From NCBI GenBank assembly GCA_900074885.1, contig FJUW01000061.1, positions 400,130 through 464,129 of the forward strand: a stretch of 64,000 bases of DNA, given 5' to 3'. The stretch is from Rhynchosporium graminicola. Taxonomy: Eukaryota; Ascomycota; Leotiomycetes; Helotiales; Ploettnerulaceae. The position numbers and the translations under genes are program-made. Under the pieces are notes generated by a model. The model was not told the DNA's origin, searched no databases, and was given only the letters and a program-made list of their open reading frames with translations. Shown here piece by piece: positions 47,746-57,291 of this stretch. Numbering within the stretch: the stretch's first letter is position 1; every line of letters starts with the position of its first letter.

Positions 47746-49194
47746 ATGAAGGCTACTCTCATATTTCTTTCAGCTTTGGCAGCTCTTTGCCATGCTGCAG
47801 CCGTACTTCAAGGTACAGATATCCACGAGAGAGATGGAGTTTTCGTAAGACAAGTTACCATCATTGTGACCCAGACGACAACCAGAACTTCGGTTGCGCC
47901 AGTCTACACGACAAGTACGAAGTACACAACACTTCCTACTCACGTTGTTACCAAGACACAGACAGTCACAAAGCCGTATACTCCTCCAGAGAGTACCTCG
48001 ACTGTCGTTGTAACATTTACTGCGAAGCCAACCACCGTTACTCCACCGGTGGTTATGTAAGTACAAGAACTTTTCTTCTCCTCTCCTCAAGCCAGATCTC
48101 TTTCAAGTGAGACGATAAGATGATCATTGATTGAGAATCAACAATACACGGTCAATCACCAACTAATTATATGTAGCGTGACCGTCACTGCTCACACAAG
48201 TACATCGGCAAAGCCAATTGTCACGGTCACAGTAACCTACGTTCCACCCGAGGGAACTGAAGAGTCTGGATACCCCGGCGACCCAGAAACTCAAAACAAT
48301 TCGTGGCAGATCACTCGTACAGCTCCTGTACTCACCTTCCGTAAACGCGCCCCATCTCCTGCCCCCGAAGCAAATCCTCAGCGAGGCCAAGGCCGACCAA
48401 CACGTGGAGGAGGTTGGGGACCAGGAGGACAAACGATCGTCGAGACCGAGACTATCAAGCAGACTGTTACATACTATCCTCCAATTTCTACTGGAAACAC
48501 CAGAACGATCACTGTCACTCCAGTTGTTCCCGACAAACCGAGCACTTCCATATTCTACTTCACACCAACTCCAATCTCGACCAAGGCTCCAGTGATCGTG
48601 ACTTCAACGGTTACCATAACTCCAACTATCACTGCTGCTCCAAGTAGCATCACCAAGACTATCACGCCCTCGCCAACAGCCAAATCAACAGTCCGATCAA
48701 CCGTCACTATCTGGGATCGCACTATTCCGAAGCGAGCTCCTCAATCCTTCGGCGTCCCTACCCGAACAAATGGTGGTATCATCCCTTCAGAGACATTCAC
48801 ACCCGAAGACCCCGAAGAAGAATATCCATACTACCCAGCAGACGAACCAACCTACGTTCTCGGCTCGCCATCTCGCACCGTAAACGTCACCCCAACGCCC
48901 GTTAAACCCGTTCCAACTTCAACCAAGAAAGCTACCACGACCAAGAAACCATGGTGGGATCAAGAGCCCGTGACAGTTACCATCACTAAGTACACACCGA
49001 GCCCTACCGGGACGTTGATCAGGAATACGGGTGCGCTGCCGGTCCTGACTCTACGTCATGCGGGTAAGTTAGTCGAGAGACAAGGTGCAGACGTTGACAC
49101 TGACGTTACTAGGAGCGCGACGTTTGCGCCGGGAGCGCCTGTGAGGAGTTCAGGTGTTTTCGTGACGCTGACCGTACCTGCGCAGCAGGGATGA
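47746..49194 (+). CDS. Secreted threonine/proline-rich (mucin-like) protein, two exons
   Basis: Exons 47746-48056 and 48177-49194 join in phase over a 120-bp intron (GTAAGT...TATGTAG) to give 442 residues. The N-terminus MKATLIFLSALAALCHAAAV is a typical signal peptide. The mature part is dominated by TVT/TTT/TPT tracts, expected to be heavily O-glycosylated, with Pro-rich spacers and an acidic EDPEEEYPYYP patch. Dibasic KR-AP sites occur twice (FRKRAPSP, IPKRAPQS), plus VRQ and ERQ, which could be cut by Kex2-like protease. No GPI signal or enzyme domain is seen. It is likely a cell-surface or extracellular matrix protein; adhesin-like function is a guess. Confidence 0.88.
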
Positions 49195-49538
49195 AGGGAA
49201 GCGAATTCTGGGGACAGAGGATGAGATTGAGTGAGTGTTTCGTAGGTTCGATAGTTTGAGGAAAAGGCTACCTCTCTGTCTGTATGAAATAAGTATTTGG
49301 TTATTAATGTTACCTTTACTTGATATGACATATATATATAACAAACATGTTTACGACGTTGAATCAGTACTCACGCAAACTATATTTATGGTGATTGATT
49401 TGTGTATCTGCGAATTCAGATCGCTCTGTCGTGCTGTGTATGTTTTATGATGAAAAGCATCCCGCAAGTGCAATAAATGTCATTGTTTCTGTCCAGCACA
49501 TCGCACGAGTTGGATTGGATGTTCATAATTCGATCTAC
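49195..49538. other. 3' region of the Thr-rich gene
   Basis: It contains the probable 3' UTR and an A+T-rich stretch with TATATATA at about 49332. No gene seen. Confidence 0.5.
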
Positions 49539-49540
49539 TA

Positions 49541-50184
49541 CCTCCGATTCAGCAATTTCTCCCACTTGTCACTCGCACCCCCTATCAGCCAATTGTTTCG
49601 GCGAATACGAATGCGAGAATCTAGTTGGAAAATGATTTCATGTGACATGATAATTTCAATACACGAAGAGTTCAGAGATAAAGAGTAAAGTCCTTCTAGG
49701 CTAGCTAGGAATGGGATCCTCGGGTTTCGACTTGCAAAGCTCGGAATGCTCTATATATCAGTCGAGTGATAAGTACTACAATTCTATATTAGGAGTAGCT
49801 TTGTCTATCCTAGCCACTAGCCCCTTTCCTAAATGAAAATTGACGATATATCACTTTACGGGCAGCTATGTAGCCTCCTAGTCCCTGTCCACTGCTAGCT
49901 AATTATCAAGACTCTTTTTTACATGAGAATAAGTTTACAAATATTGATCAAAGGTTATTGATATATGATATGTATTGATATTTGAATCATTCCGTTCACT
50001 TACAGAAGTGTAGAGAGTTATAGTAGGCAAGGAAGTACCTGAGATCAAGAAGATAGAATTCTACTTGCTCTGGTACACTGACCGGAGTCTTCGATTTGTG
50101 TTCTCTATTTCATCGCTAAATTGGAAGAAAAATTGGCCGATGGGAGGTGAGGTTGACCAATGTGAGAAATTGCTGAATCGGAGG
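49541..50184. mobile_element. MITE-like 644-bp element with terminal inverted repeats and TA duplication
   Basis: The left end CCTCCGATTCAGCAATTTCT (49541 on) is repeated inverted at the right end, AGAAATTGCTGAATCGGAGG (to 50184). Weaker inverted similarity extends inward about 65 bp to GCCAATT...TTTC. Both ends are flanked by TA (49539-49540, 50185-50186), the target duplication of Tc1/mariner-type transposons. No transposase frame is present, so it would be non-autonomous. Confidence 0.7.
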
Positions 50185-50273
50185 TAACAGATCTCCGAAA
50201 TTCATGGCTTTCCCATTTCCGCTTATTATATACATTCGTCTGAAGTCAACGCGTTCATTCTCGACTATCTATA

Positions 50274-51284
50274 CTAAAAAGCCATGGCCAAACCCCCAAC
50301 CAGAAAACCAAGCACAACAGCCCACCCACCGGCCGGGACTCTCAGTGCAAATCCTGCACCAGACTTATTGGTCGAAGTTGGTTTCGGTGTCGACGAGGTA
50401 GTTGTAGTCGTACTTCTCGTCGCCTCCTTATCTCTTAAACAACGCATCGTCTTCGTAGCCGCAGATTTCACTCCCTGCTCTCCAGTGGAAGCCGCACTCT
50501 GATACATCAGAACGGGCCAGATACGATGACTGAACTCGTCAAAGTAGGAGGTGTTCGATAGGGCATGCGTTTCACTTGCGGTGTGAAGAAGAGGGAGCGA
50601 CGCCGCGGCGTTATTACCCGAGCGTGGGTTGAGGTCTACCGATTGAGATGGTCAACTCTGGTCACCAGGGTACCATATGCACCTTGAAACGAGGGTAAGG
50701 GAGAGAGAGGACTTACCGACAGTGAGAACGTCGGAGATGGATCCAGCGATAGCATCCGAGCACTCAAGAGGAATCTCAGTCACCAATCTCCCACAGCCCT
50801 GAAAGGGTTCCTGTGGCGTCGTTTTCTCTTGAACATGTGCAAAGATGGCATCGATGCATTCCTTTCCCAGTGTTGGGTTACAGCCCCCGTCTTCATTCTC
50901 GCCTCTCTTAGTAGCTGCGTCTGTGACCCTTCTAAAGATAATCGCACAGGTGTCCCATGATAATATGTCAGTCCCGTTCTTGATCCCCATCTCTTTCCCT
51001 GTCGGCGGAGTAGCGAAGATGAGAGATCGGGTCTGGGTATCTTGAATGGGTGGCTCGGAGATGGCGAGGGTTAGGGTGTAGATGGGGTGAAGAGAAGTGA
51101 GGTTGAAAGGTGAATCGTAGATTATGCTATCGACTTTGTATGAGGAAGATGAGTTTGCGCTGCTGTTGAATTGGGAGATTTGGGTGGCTGTGAAGGTTGG
51201 GGAGGTGGTGTAACTGTAGGTTCCTACGTCTGCTGCATGGACGACGCTCGTGAGTAGAAGCGTTGTGAGGAGGAGTAAATTCAT
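50274..51284 (-). CDS. Secreted, probably GPI-anchored protein of unknown function, two exons
   Basis: Minus-strand exons 51284-50717 and 50635-50274 are joined in phase over an 81-bp intron (GTAAGT...CGGTAG), giving 309 residues. The N-terminal MNLLLLTTLLLTSVVHA is a signal peptide. The middle has N-glycosylation sequons and spaced Cys (TCAIIF, GGCNPTLGKECIDAI, GCGRLV, LECSDAI) likely to form disulfides. Near the C-terminus a Ser/Thr-rich spacer leads to a small-residue site (NKSGAG) and a hydrophobic tail (GGWAVVLGFLVGGLAMAF), the layout of a GPI-anchor signal. The family is not recognised. The gene would place a Cys-containing domain on the plasma membrane or wall. Confidence 0.85.
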
Positions 51285-51913
51285 CTTGTGTAGATATGTA
51301 ACTTCGATTGCTGTGATCAAGAAAGTGGAGATTTGTTTTGTATTGGTAGGTGTTTACAAAGAATGGAAGGCGCGAAGAAGAAGTTGATGTTATATCTACC
51401 CTCACCGAAGCGGCACACTTCGTAAGGCTGAGTTTGAGATACCACACATCGTAAGCCACAACTCACCTATAATGAATATGACGGAGCAACGAATCAACTC
51501 GCTTGTCTGAATAATACGGATTGTCAAAAAACCAGTTTGAGGGGCACGGCAGTGGCTGATGCTGAGCATCTGATATCGTGGCGGGGTAAACAGGCCTCCT
51601 TATTGGCTAGCCCGTGATATTTGACGGTACCTCGCATGGTGATACCGACAGAAATAAATAATCCTCAAAGAACCTCGTCTGTCGGTTTCTCTAATCTCAC
51701 ATACGACTGCTTTCAAATGTTTAGGTAGGCAGATGAATATCCAACGTCATCAATTCAAATCATAAATGCGTTTTCCCAGAGCTGCTAACAGCTCCTCGTC
51801 TAAGAAAGTAAAAAATCTCGTCTATTGGACTCCAGTGAATCCCCTTCACACCAACGGACCAAACCAACGCCCCAATCCCAAAATCAAACCCTGAAACCTC
51901 TAGCTGCCAAAAA
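51285..51913. other. Intergenic region
   Basis: Promoter of the GPI-anchored protein gene on one side and 3' region of the small secreted protein gene on the other. The short frames present are antisense shadows. Confidence 0.5.
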
Positions 51914-52426
51914 TCATTCATCATCTCCCACAGGCTCACTTCTGGCAGCAGCCTTCCCACCAGCTTTCAACCCATCGGCAACAGTCTGCACGATACCTCC
52001 AGCCTTTCCGGCACCTAGCCCCTTGGCAACAGCATCGACGATCCCGCCTGCTGTGGAAACACCCTTGGCACCTGCCTTAATGTGACTCACGTAGTCGTGT
52101 ACGGCGTCCACATGTCTGTGGTTGTTGTCAGTAAGTACTTCTTGGTAGCAATTGGGCATAGATAAAAGATTGTGCGGGGTTTAAGGCGATATTGAGGAAT
52201 GGTTGCGAGGAAACAAGGTTTTGAGTAGATGGGATACAGATATGAGTCTAGAATTAATCGCGAATGTACAGGTGTAAACGTGGGTAAGTTTATCCCAAGA
52301 CGATGAGAAGATTGAAATGGAAAAAGGAGAAGGTTGAACTTACACGACAGGCCAAAAGAAGGGTGCAGCGTAGGTAGATGTGAGGAGCATAGAGAGGGCA
52401 AGCGGTACGGCAGCGTGGAATTGCAT
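51914..52426 (-). CDS. Small secreted cysteine-free protein with an internal repeat, two exons
   Basis: Exon 1 52426-52344 encodes MQFHAAVPLALSMLLTSTYA, a clear signal peptide, then APFFWPV. A 228-bp intron (GTAAGT...ACAG) joins it in phase to exon 2 52115-51914, giving 94 residues. The mature peptide (about 74 residues) is Ala/Gly/Lys-rich and contains two similar blocks, AGGIVDAVAKGLGAGK (50-65) and AGGIVQTVADGLKAGGK (66-82), that would form amphipathic helices; it ends in the acidic EPVGDDE. There are no Cys. The family is not recognised. Secretion is well supported; role (effector, membrane-active peptide, wall component) is unknown. The intron is somewhat long, so the splice is less certain than the exons. 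Confidence 0.75.
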
Positions 52427-52865
52427 GTTGATATGTGTTGATCGAAGTTGCAGTTATTTCTTTAGTGTGATTTTGAATCTGTATTGAGTTGATGTATGAT
52501 ATTTTTAATTGCTCGGGTTGTTGACTCTTGAATTTTAAGAGGTAGTGCTCTTGAATCGTATGAGATAGTCTGATAGAAGAGGTAGTAGATTGGTTGCTGA
52601 TGATCAAAATAATAATGTCTGCGGTCTTTCGGTTTATATATGTATAAGTCCAAGACTTCTAAATAATCTGCCGGACTATACAAATGAGGATAGGGTAGTA
52701 CAGAAAGCTATGATAGTGAATGACTCTGATAGTTCGTTACATCATAAGGCCCTTCTTTGTCTGATCTGACGTCTTCAGACTCTTCATCGACAACCTTTTC
52801 TTTAGTTGAGAATATGTGGTTAGGATGTCCTTACCTTACACAAACTCTAAAGAATTCGCTCTTGG

Positions 52866-53197
52866 TTACCCTTTGGGAAAGACAGGTGCCGTCTGAGGGA
52901 CTTGAAACCCGTCTGATATATTGATCAATGCATGTTCATCGGATCCATATCCCGACTCGGAGCTTGGCACTCGATGTTGGAAGATCATTGGTGTATCGGG
53001 CTGGTTGAAGCCTTCGGCGTAATTCACGACTGTGGATGCTGTTTTAATGGGCGACGTCTGATATCTATTGTGTTGGGTTAGAAGTTGGTTTGTGATAAAA
53101 GACGACAATCAGACTCTTACGTGGCCAAGGAAATTCTTCTTGATCGAAGCAATTGAAACCCTGTGGAAAACGCATCATCGTGGACGATCGAAGTCAT
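52866..53197 (-). CDS. 91-residue hypothetical protein, two exons
   Basis: Exon 1 53197-53121 (MTSIVHDDAFSTGFQLL...) and exon 2 53064-52866 join in phase over a 56-bp intron with GTAAGA donor, a CTAAC branch sequence and an AATAG acceptor. The product is hydrophilic, has no signal peptide or membrane segment, and carries Ser/Gly/Asp-rich SSESGYGSDEH. It resembles nothing I know and could be lineage-specific. The consistent intron signals are the main support. Confidence 0.6.
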
Positions 53198-53353
53198 TCA
53201 AGTACCAGGTAATTTGAAATATCACATCAGGTAATTTCTGGAATGATTTTGTGATTTTACTGTCGGTTGTTGTGGTCTTGAATTGCAACTGGCTAAGTCT
53301 CATGGACTAAAGACCAAGTTGCCCAGCTTCGTTGAGTGAGGGAAAATAGAAGG

Positions 53354-53396
53354 CTAACCGTGCGCCAATGGGCCAAGCCGGCCGTCGCACGGTTAG
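53354..53396. repeat. Perfect 11-bp inverted repeat (hairpin)
   Basis: CTAACCGTGCG (53354-53364) and CGCACGGTTAG (53386-53396) are exact complements around a 21-base G+C-rich loop. It might be a small mobile-element remnant or a structured RNA end; nothing else supports either. Confidence 0.7.
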
Positions 53397-53467
53397 AGGG
53401 GTCTGGATCTGTTCCGATCAACTTACCAAAAGCCGATTCCGCCAAAATGGTCAGGTTTTAACTGGTG

Positions 53468-53663
53468 TCACGATTTTGACCAAGCACCCTACTGTTTTGC
53501 TAAATTCGAATCAAGCTAGATTTCCGAGATAGAAGGGGAAACGTCTACAAATACAGAATAGTTTTACTTACGATTTTGGACAATCTGTCCACTTTTTTGC
53601 TAAGTTTAATTCAAGCTAGATTCTCGAGATGAACTGAGAGACTTCTAATGGTACAAACACAAC
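53468..53663. repeat. Imperfect 100-bp tandem duplication
   Basis: CGATTTTG at 53471 recurs at 53571. Both units continue with a TTTTGCTAA block, AATTC/TAATTC, AAGCTAGATT and CGAGAT. The copies are noticeably diverged. It lies in the intergenic region between the 91-residue protein and the F-box-like gene. Confidence 0.7.
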
Positions 53664-54022
53664 CCTTGTAGTTTACCTGCTACCACGCTGTCTGTTCGAC
53701 AAATCAGGAGGCTCAAGCCTTATCGGCGCTTCTATATTTATTAATGTCAGAAGAGTTAACCAGCATTCCCGACCGTCGGGGTCTGGTCCTAAATCCGGGA
53801 GTATAAATTGTGTCCCCTCTTGATGGATCATTGACATTTGTAATATTAACAAAATGCATTATAATAGGCAGAGAAAGTAGCACTTGATAGCGTAGAAAGG
53901 CAGAGGGATGAGTAGAAATTCGGCTGTGTGGTAACTAAGTTTGGAATAATCTTAGTTATAGTCATGACCATTTCCGTCACTGTTGCCCATACTTCTAGAA
54001 TGTCTCCTTCAGAGCAACGCGT

Positions 54023-55666
54023 CTAGCCTGCACCATCATCCCCACTATCTTTTGATACTTGACAATTTCTCACCATCACAGTCTGGTCAATTGACATGCC
54101 TTTTCTCTGGGCAGCTTTAAATGAAAGCCGTTCCACCGCTGCACAGCTTTCAGCTGTATCGACCCCTATACGACATAAACCCAGAGCCCGTTCTGTGCCG
54201 TCAAGGTATTCAATAATGAGACCCCGACAAAAGTGATCTTTCTCGTCACGAAAAATCCAGATAGACATAATCTCTTTCAGTTGGGCTGACGAGTAGCATG
54301 CGTCTGACAGCAAAGGAGCTTCCGGAGCTGAAGGGACGGCGGCAGAGCAGAGGCCACCTTCCGTAAGTACCCCGCGAATAAGAGTAAAGTTGTTATCTGC
54401 AACACTAGAAAATAGCGTTGATTGCGGAGGGGTGTGAACCGCAAAAGTTTTTCCTGATCCAATCGGCGGCGGGCCAATATAAAAGTCTGCTCTTTGAGGC
54501 GTTCGAACCTTGCACTCGTCAGCTATACCGTTTCCAGTCTGCAAAGCATGAGTGTACCAAATACGATCGTCGCTTAAGCTGCAATTCACCCCCATTTTTG
54601 GTTGAGATTCGAACTCCAAACGCATTGATTTTGTCTGTCGGTGGATTGGGCACATAAAACCAACATATTGAACGATGAACTGCTGGGTCAATTTGTGAAA
54701 AGGTGGTATCTGCGATAGGCGTAGTATGAGTGTGCGCGTGTATAGCACGTAGCTTTCTAGTGGATAAGAAGAACGTGATCCCCGAGCAACGATCTAGGTT
54801 TGTAGCAGCGAGACGTATACTATGTTTTGGGGCAGGAAATTGAAAGCCCAACTAAGGTGACAGATTAAGCAAATCTGTGATTTGGAGTTCTGCTGATTGA
54901 GGGCTCAGCGCAAGTCGACTGATACCATACTAAGAAGCTTAATTAGCAGGAATACAGCTTCTCAGGGCTCAGGACTTACTGACCTGAAATTTGATTATGA
55001 AGTTATGCTTGATTCCAATCGTGGTATAGACGTTGAACGGGGACTGTGATACAGCGGCTGAGCACCCAGATCGGTGGATGCTCTTGATGCCCTTCGAATC
55101 AATAGTCATCTCGATAGAAGAAAGCGGAACTGTCGTATCTATAATGGGGTCGTGTCCACGATGCCAAGACTGAACTCGGCAAAGCGGTACTGACAGGATG
55201 GCATGGTGGCTTGTGTTATGAAGGAAATCAATAGTTTCGAGAACGCAAGACAGGCGTAGCAAAGTATGTTGTGATAAATACCCCCATATCATAGTGACTA
55301 TCTCTTGGGGCAATTCTGTCAGCTTGTGCAAGTCGTAGACATTTCCAGCCTGCTTGTTAGCCCGGTTGATAACTGCTACTGAAGGCACCGGAGGTAGCAG
55401 AAGAGCCGGGCATCCAGGCCACGGATATCTCGCAATTGAGAGATTCCAGAGACCACGTAGTCTATCCGGCCATTTTGAGTGCGCACAATGTAGAGTTTGA
55501 AACAATCTACATGCATAGTAGCCGTTTCCGCCGCTGCCGAGCAGCGTTTGCAACGCGAATGTCGACAAAAGACAGGATTTTCTCTGACATGCCGTTCACC
55601 TGCTGCAGAGAACCTCGACACACTGAGGGCGATATAACCAGTTGGCGAGGCGATCACTACACACAA
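54023..55666 (-). pseudogene. Broken F-box-family gene (frameshifts)
   Basis: Three overlapping minus-strand frames together follow the order of a fungal F-box-like family. First (55666-55440) comes a Cys-rich start with CRHSRCKRC and ETATMHVDCFKLY. Then, in another frame (about 55470-54969), RLRGLWNLSIARYPWPGCP and the F-box-like LPQEIVTMIWGYLSQHTLLRL. After a probable intron (CAG/GTCAGTAAG...CTTAG, about 54973-54855) comes FQFPAPKHSIRLAATNLDR to SICWFYVPNPPTDKINAFGV. Finally, in a third frame (to 54023), IMSIWIFRDEKDHFCRGLII and ALGLCRIGVD. The first frame change near 55450 has no room for an intron, so an indel is likely. F-box proteins are substrate adaptors of SCF ubiquitin ligases; this copy is probably inactive. 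Exact exon limits are uncertain. Confidence 0.6.
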
Positions 55667-56775
55667 GGAGCAACTTTAGCTTTGCCTTTCCGCGCAGGAA
55701 AGGGAGATAAAGCCGTAAGTACGAGCGATCAATGGACTGCCCAAGGAGAAGAGGAATCCTCAAGCTCCACATTGACGATGGATGTGTATGTGTTCCATTT
55801 TGTTGAACCAGCCTATGTGCCACCTCAGGTAAAACGATGCACGAAAGAAAGAATGAATAGCTGACTAACCCTTTTCCTTGGTCAAGGTACGTGCACAATC
55901 ATGTTGGTCTATTAAATGTCGCTAGAACAAGTAAACAACAGCCCCTTGTTTGCAGAGGTTGAAAAGCAGGTGAGGAATTGGTAGAGCTGTAGGTAGCCCT
56001 GGACGTGAAAGGCGGCGTGTTGTCATGAAGTCACGTGCTTTTGTCTGTCCTTGCTGCGGGGCGATGGAATTTTTGGCGAGAGAGAGCAGGGAAGCCGGTT
56101 TTGCAAGCGACTACAGTGTATACCAAAAGAAAAGAAAGGGGACTTTTCAAGTTTAAACTCGGCGTCACGCTTTGGATTATCTTGTATAAATCGTTTACGC
56201 TTCCAATAGCCTCCTTCCTATCTCGAATCATCGCCTTATACCTCGCACCTTCACTTTGATGACTTTCGATATTTCTGTCACCTCTCGTTCAAGGAGTTCA
56301 TCCGAGAAATCATTTATTAAAGGAAATCACGAAAGCTAGACTACACAACATGCCGTCATGTCCTTATATCTCCTAGTTATATGGAAACAAGAGAGCATTT
56401 CTGAACACGTATGCGACTAGTTCCGAGCATTATCTCTCGTTAACTGCGAAGAGCCGGCAAGATAATGTAGATGGAAACGAGCGGTTTGATACTGGACGAA
56501 GCGTATTCTTGAGTCCGGACGGATAGAATTAAACCAACCACCCGAAGACTCAGGTGTCACTTTTCCGAATCATGTATCCTCACATCTCCTCTGCAGCACT
56601 CAAACGGAAAAGTGGAAGAATAGATTTCAAATGTGATCTTTAATCGCTTTTCACCAGAAGTCGCCTTCCTATCCTACACGCCCAAATTTTCCCCTTCCAA
56701 TCCCGATATCCAAAATCTATAGGCCTCATTCCCACTTAATAAACACAACACCAGGGTCATATCATCATTCGTGTA
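55667..56775. other. Intergenic region
   Basis: No convincing gene. The opposing short frames at 55436-55864 (plus) and 55596-55898 (minus) include the upstream edge of the broken F-box gene. Confidence 0.4.
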
Positions 56776-57291
56776 TTAAGCTCTCATACCTCGGAATCTC
56801 CCGATTCTCTCTTCTCTGGCGAGCGGAGAAGTTGCGAGGAGGCTTATGCAGGCTTTCATCCTCATCTTGGCCAGTTTCTGGTTGTTATTTGGAGCAATCC
56901 AGGATGTTTGAAGTATGGACTAGCGCGTGGCCTTGGAATTATTGGTGTCTGTTATGTTTATTAGTCGCTAGATTGAAATAGAGTGGAATGTTCATTTCGT
57001 CAAAGAGTTTGGATAAGTGGCCATTGTGCAGAAAAGGAGGTAACATTCGAGCGCGATAAGGTGCGTTGATATATATGCGTTTCGTAGTAGTGGTGGGAAT
57101 GGGATATTAAAGTGGATGCGAATCCAGTTTGAGTGAACATATCGAAGGAGAAATATGAAAGTAATCATAGGGAGATAGGTGAGGAAAGAGTTAAGCGATC
57201 TGAATATTGGCTTACTGTGATGAGAGATCAAGCGGTGCAGCGAACGCAGAGTGACGAACACCGAAAAGACGACTGGTACGGCGGTGTGCAT
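56776..57291 (-). CDS. Possible small multi-exon gene
   Basis: A TATAAAA sequence (57333-57339, minus orientation) stands about 40 bp before ATG at 57291, which begins a hydrophobic, signal-like MHTAVPVVFSVFVTLRSL. A further coding-like segment (WIAPNNNQKLAKMRMKACIS ... ending GMRA at TAA 56778-56776) follows a CGCTAG acceptor near 56923. I could not find a single intron that joins the two in phase, so either there are several introns or the parts are unrelated. Alternatively the first frame simply continues for 99 codons to 56992. Family unknown. Confidence 0.3.

Noticed and set aside
48163..48647. Frames on both strands inside the Thr-rich gene
   Set aside because: Shadows of a repetitive Thr-rich coding sequence; the sense frame has the signal peptide, intron and consistent composition.
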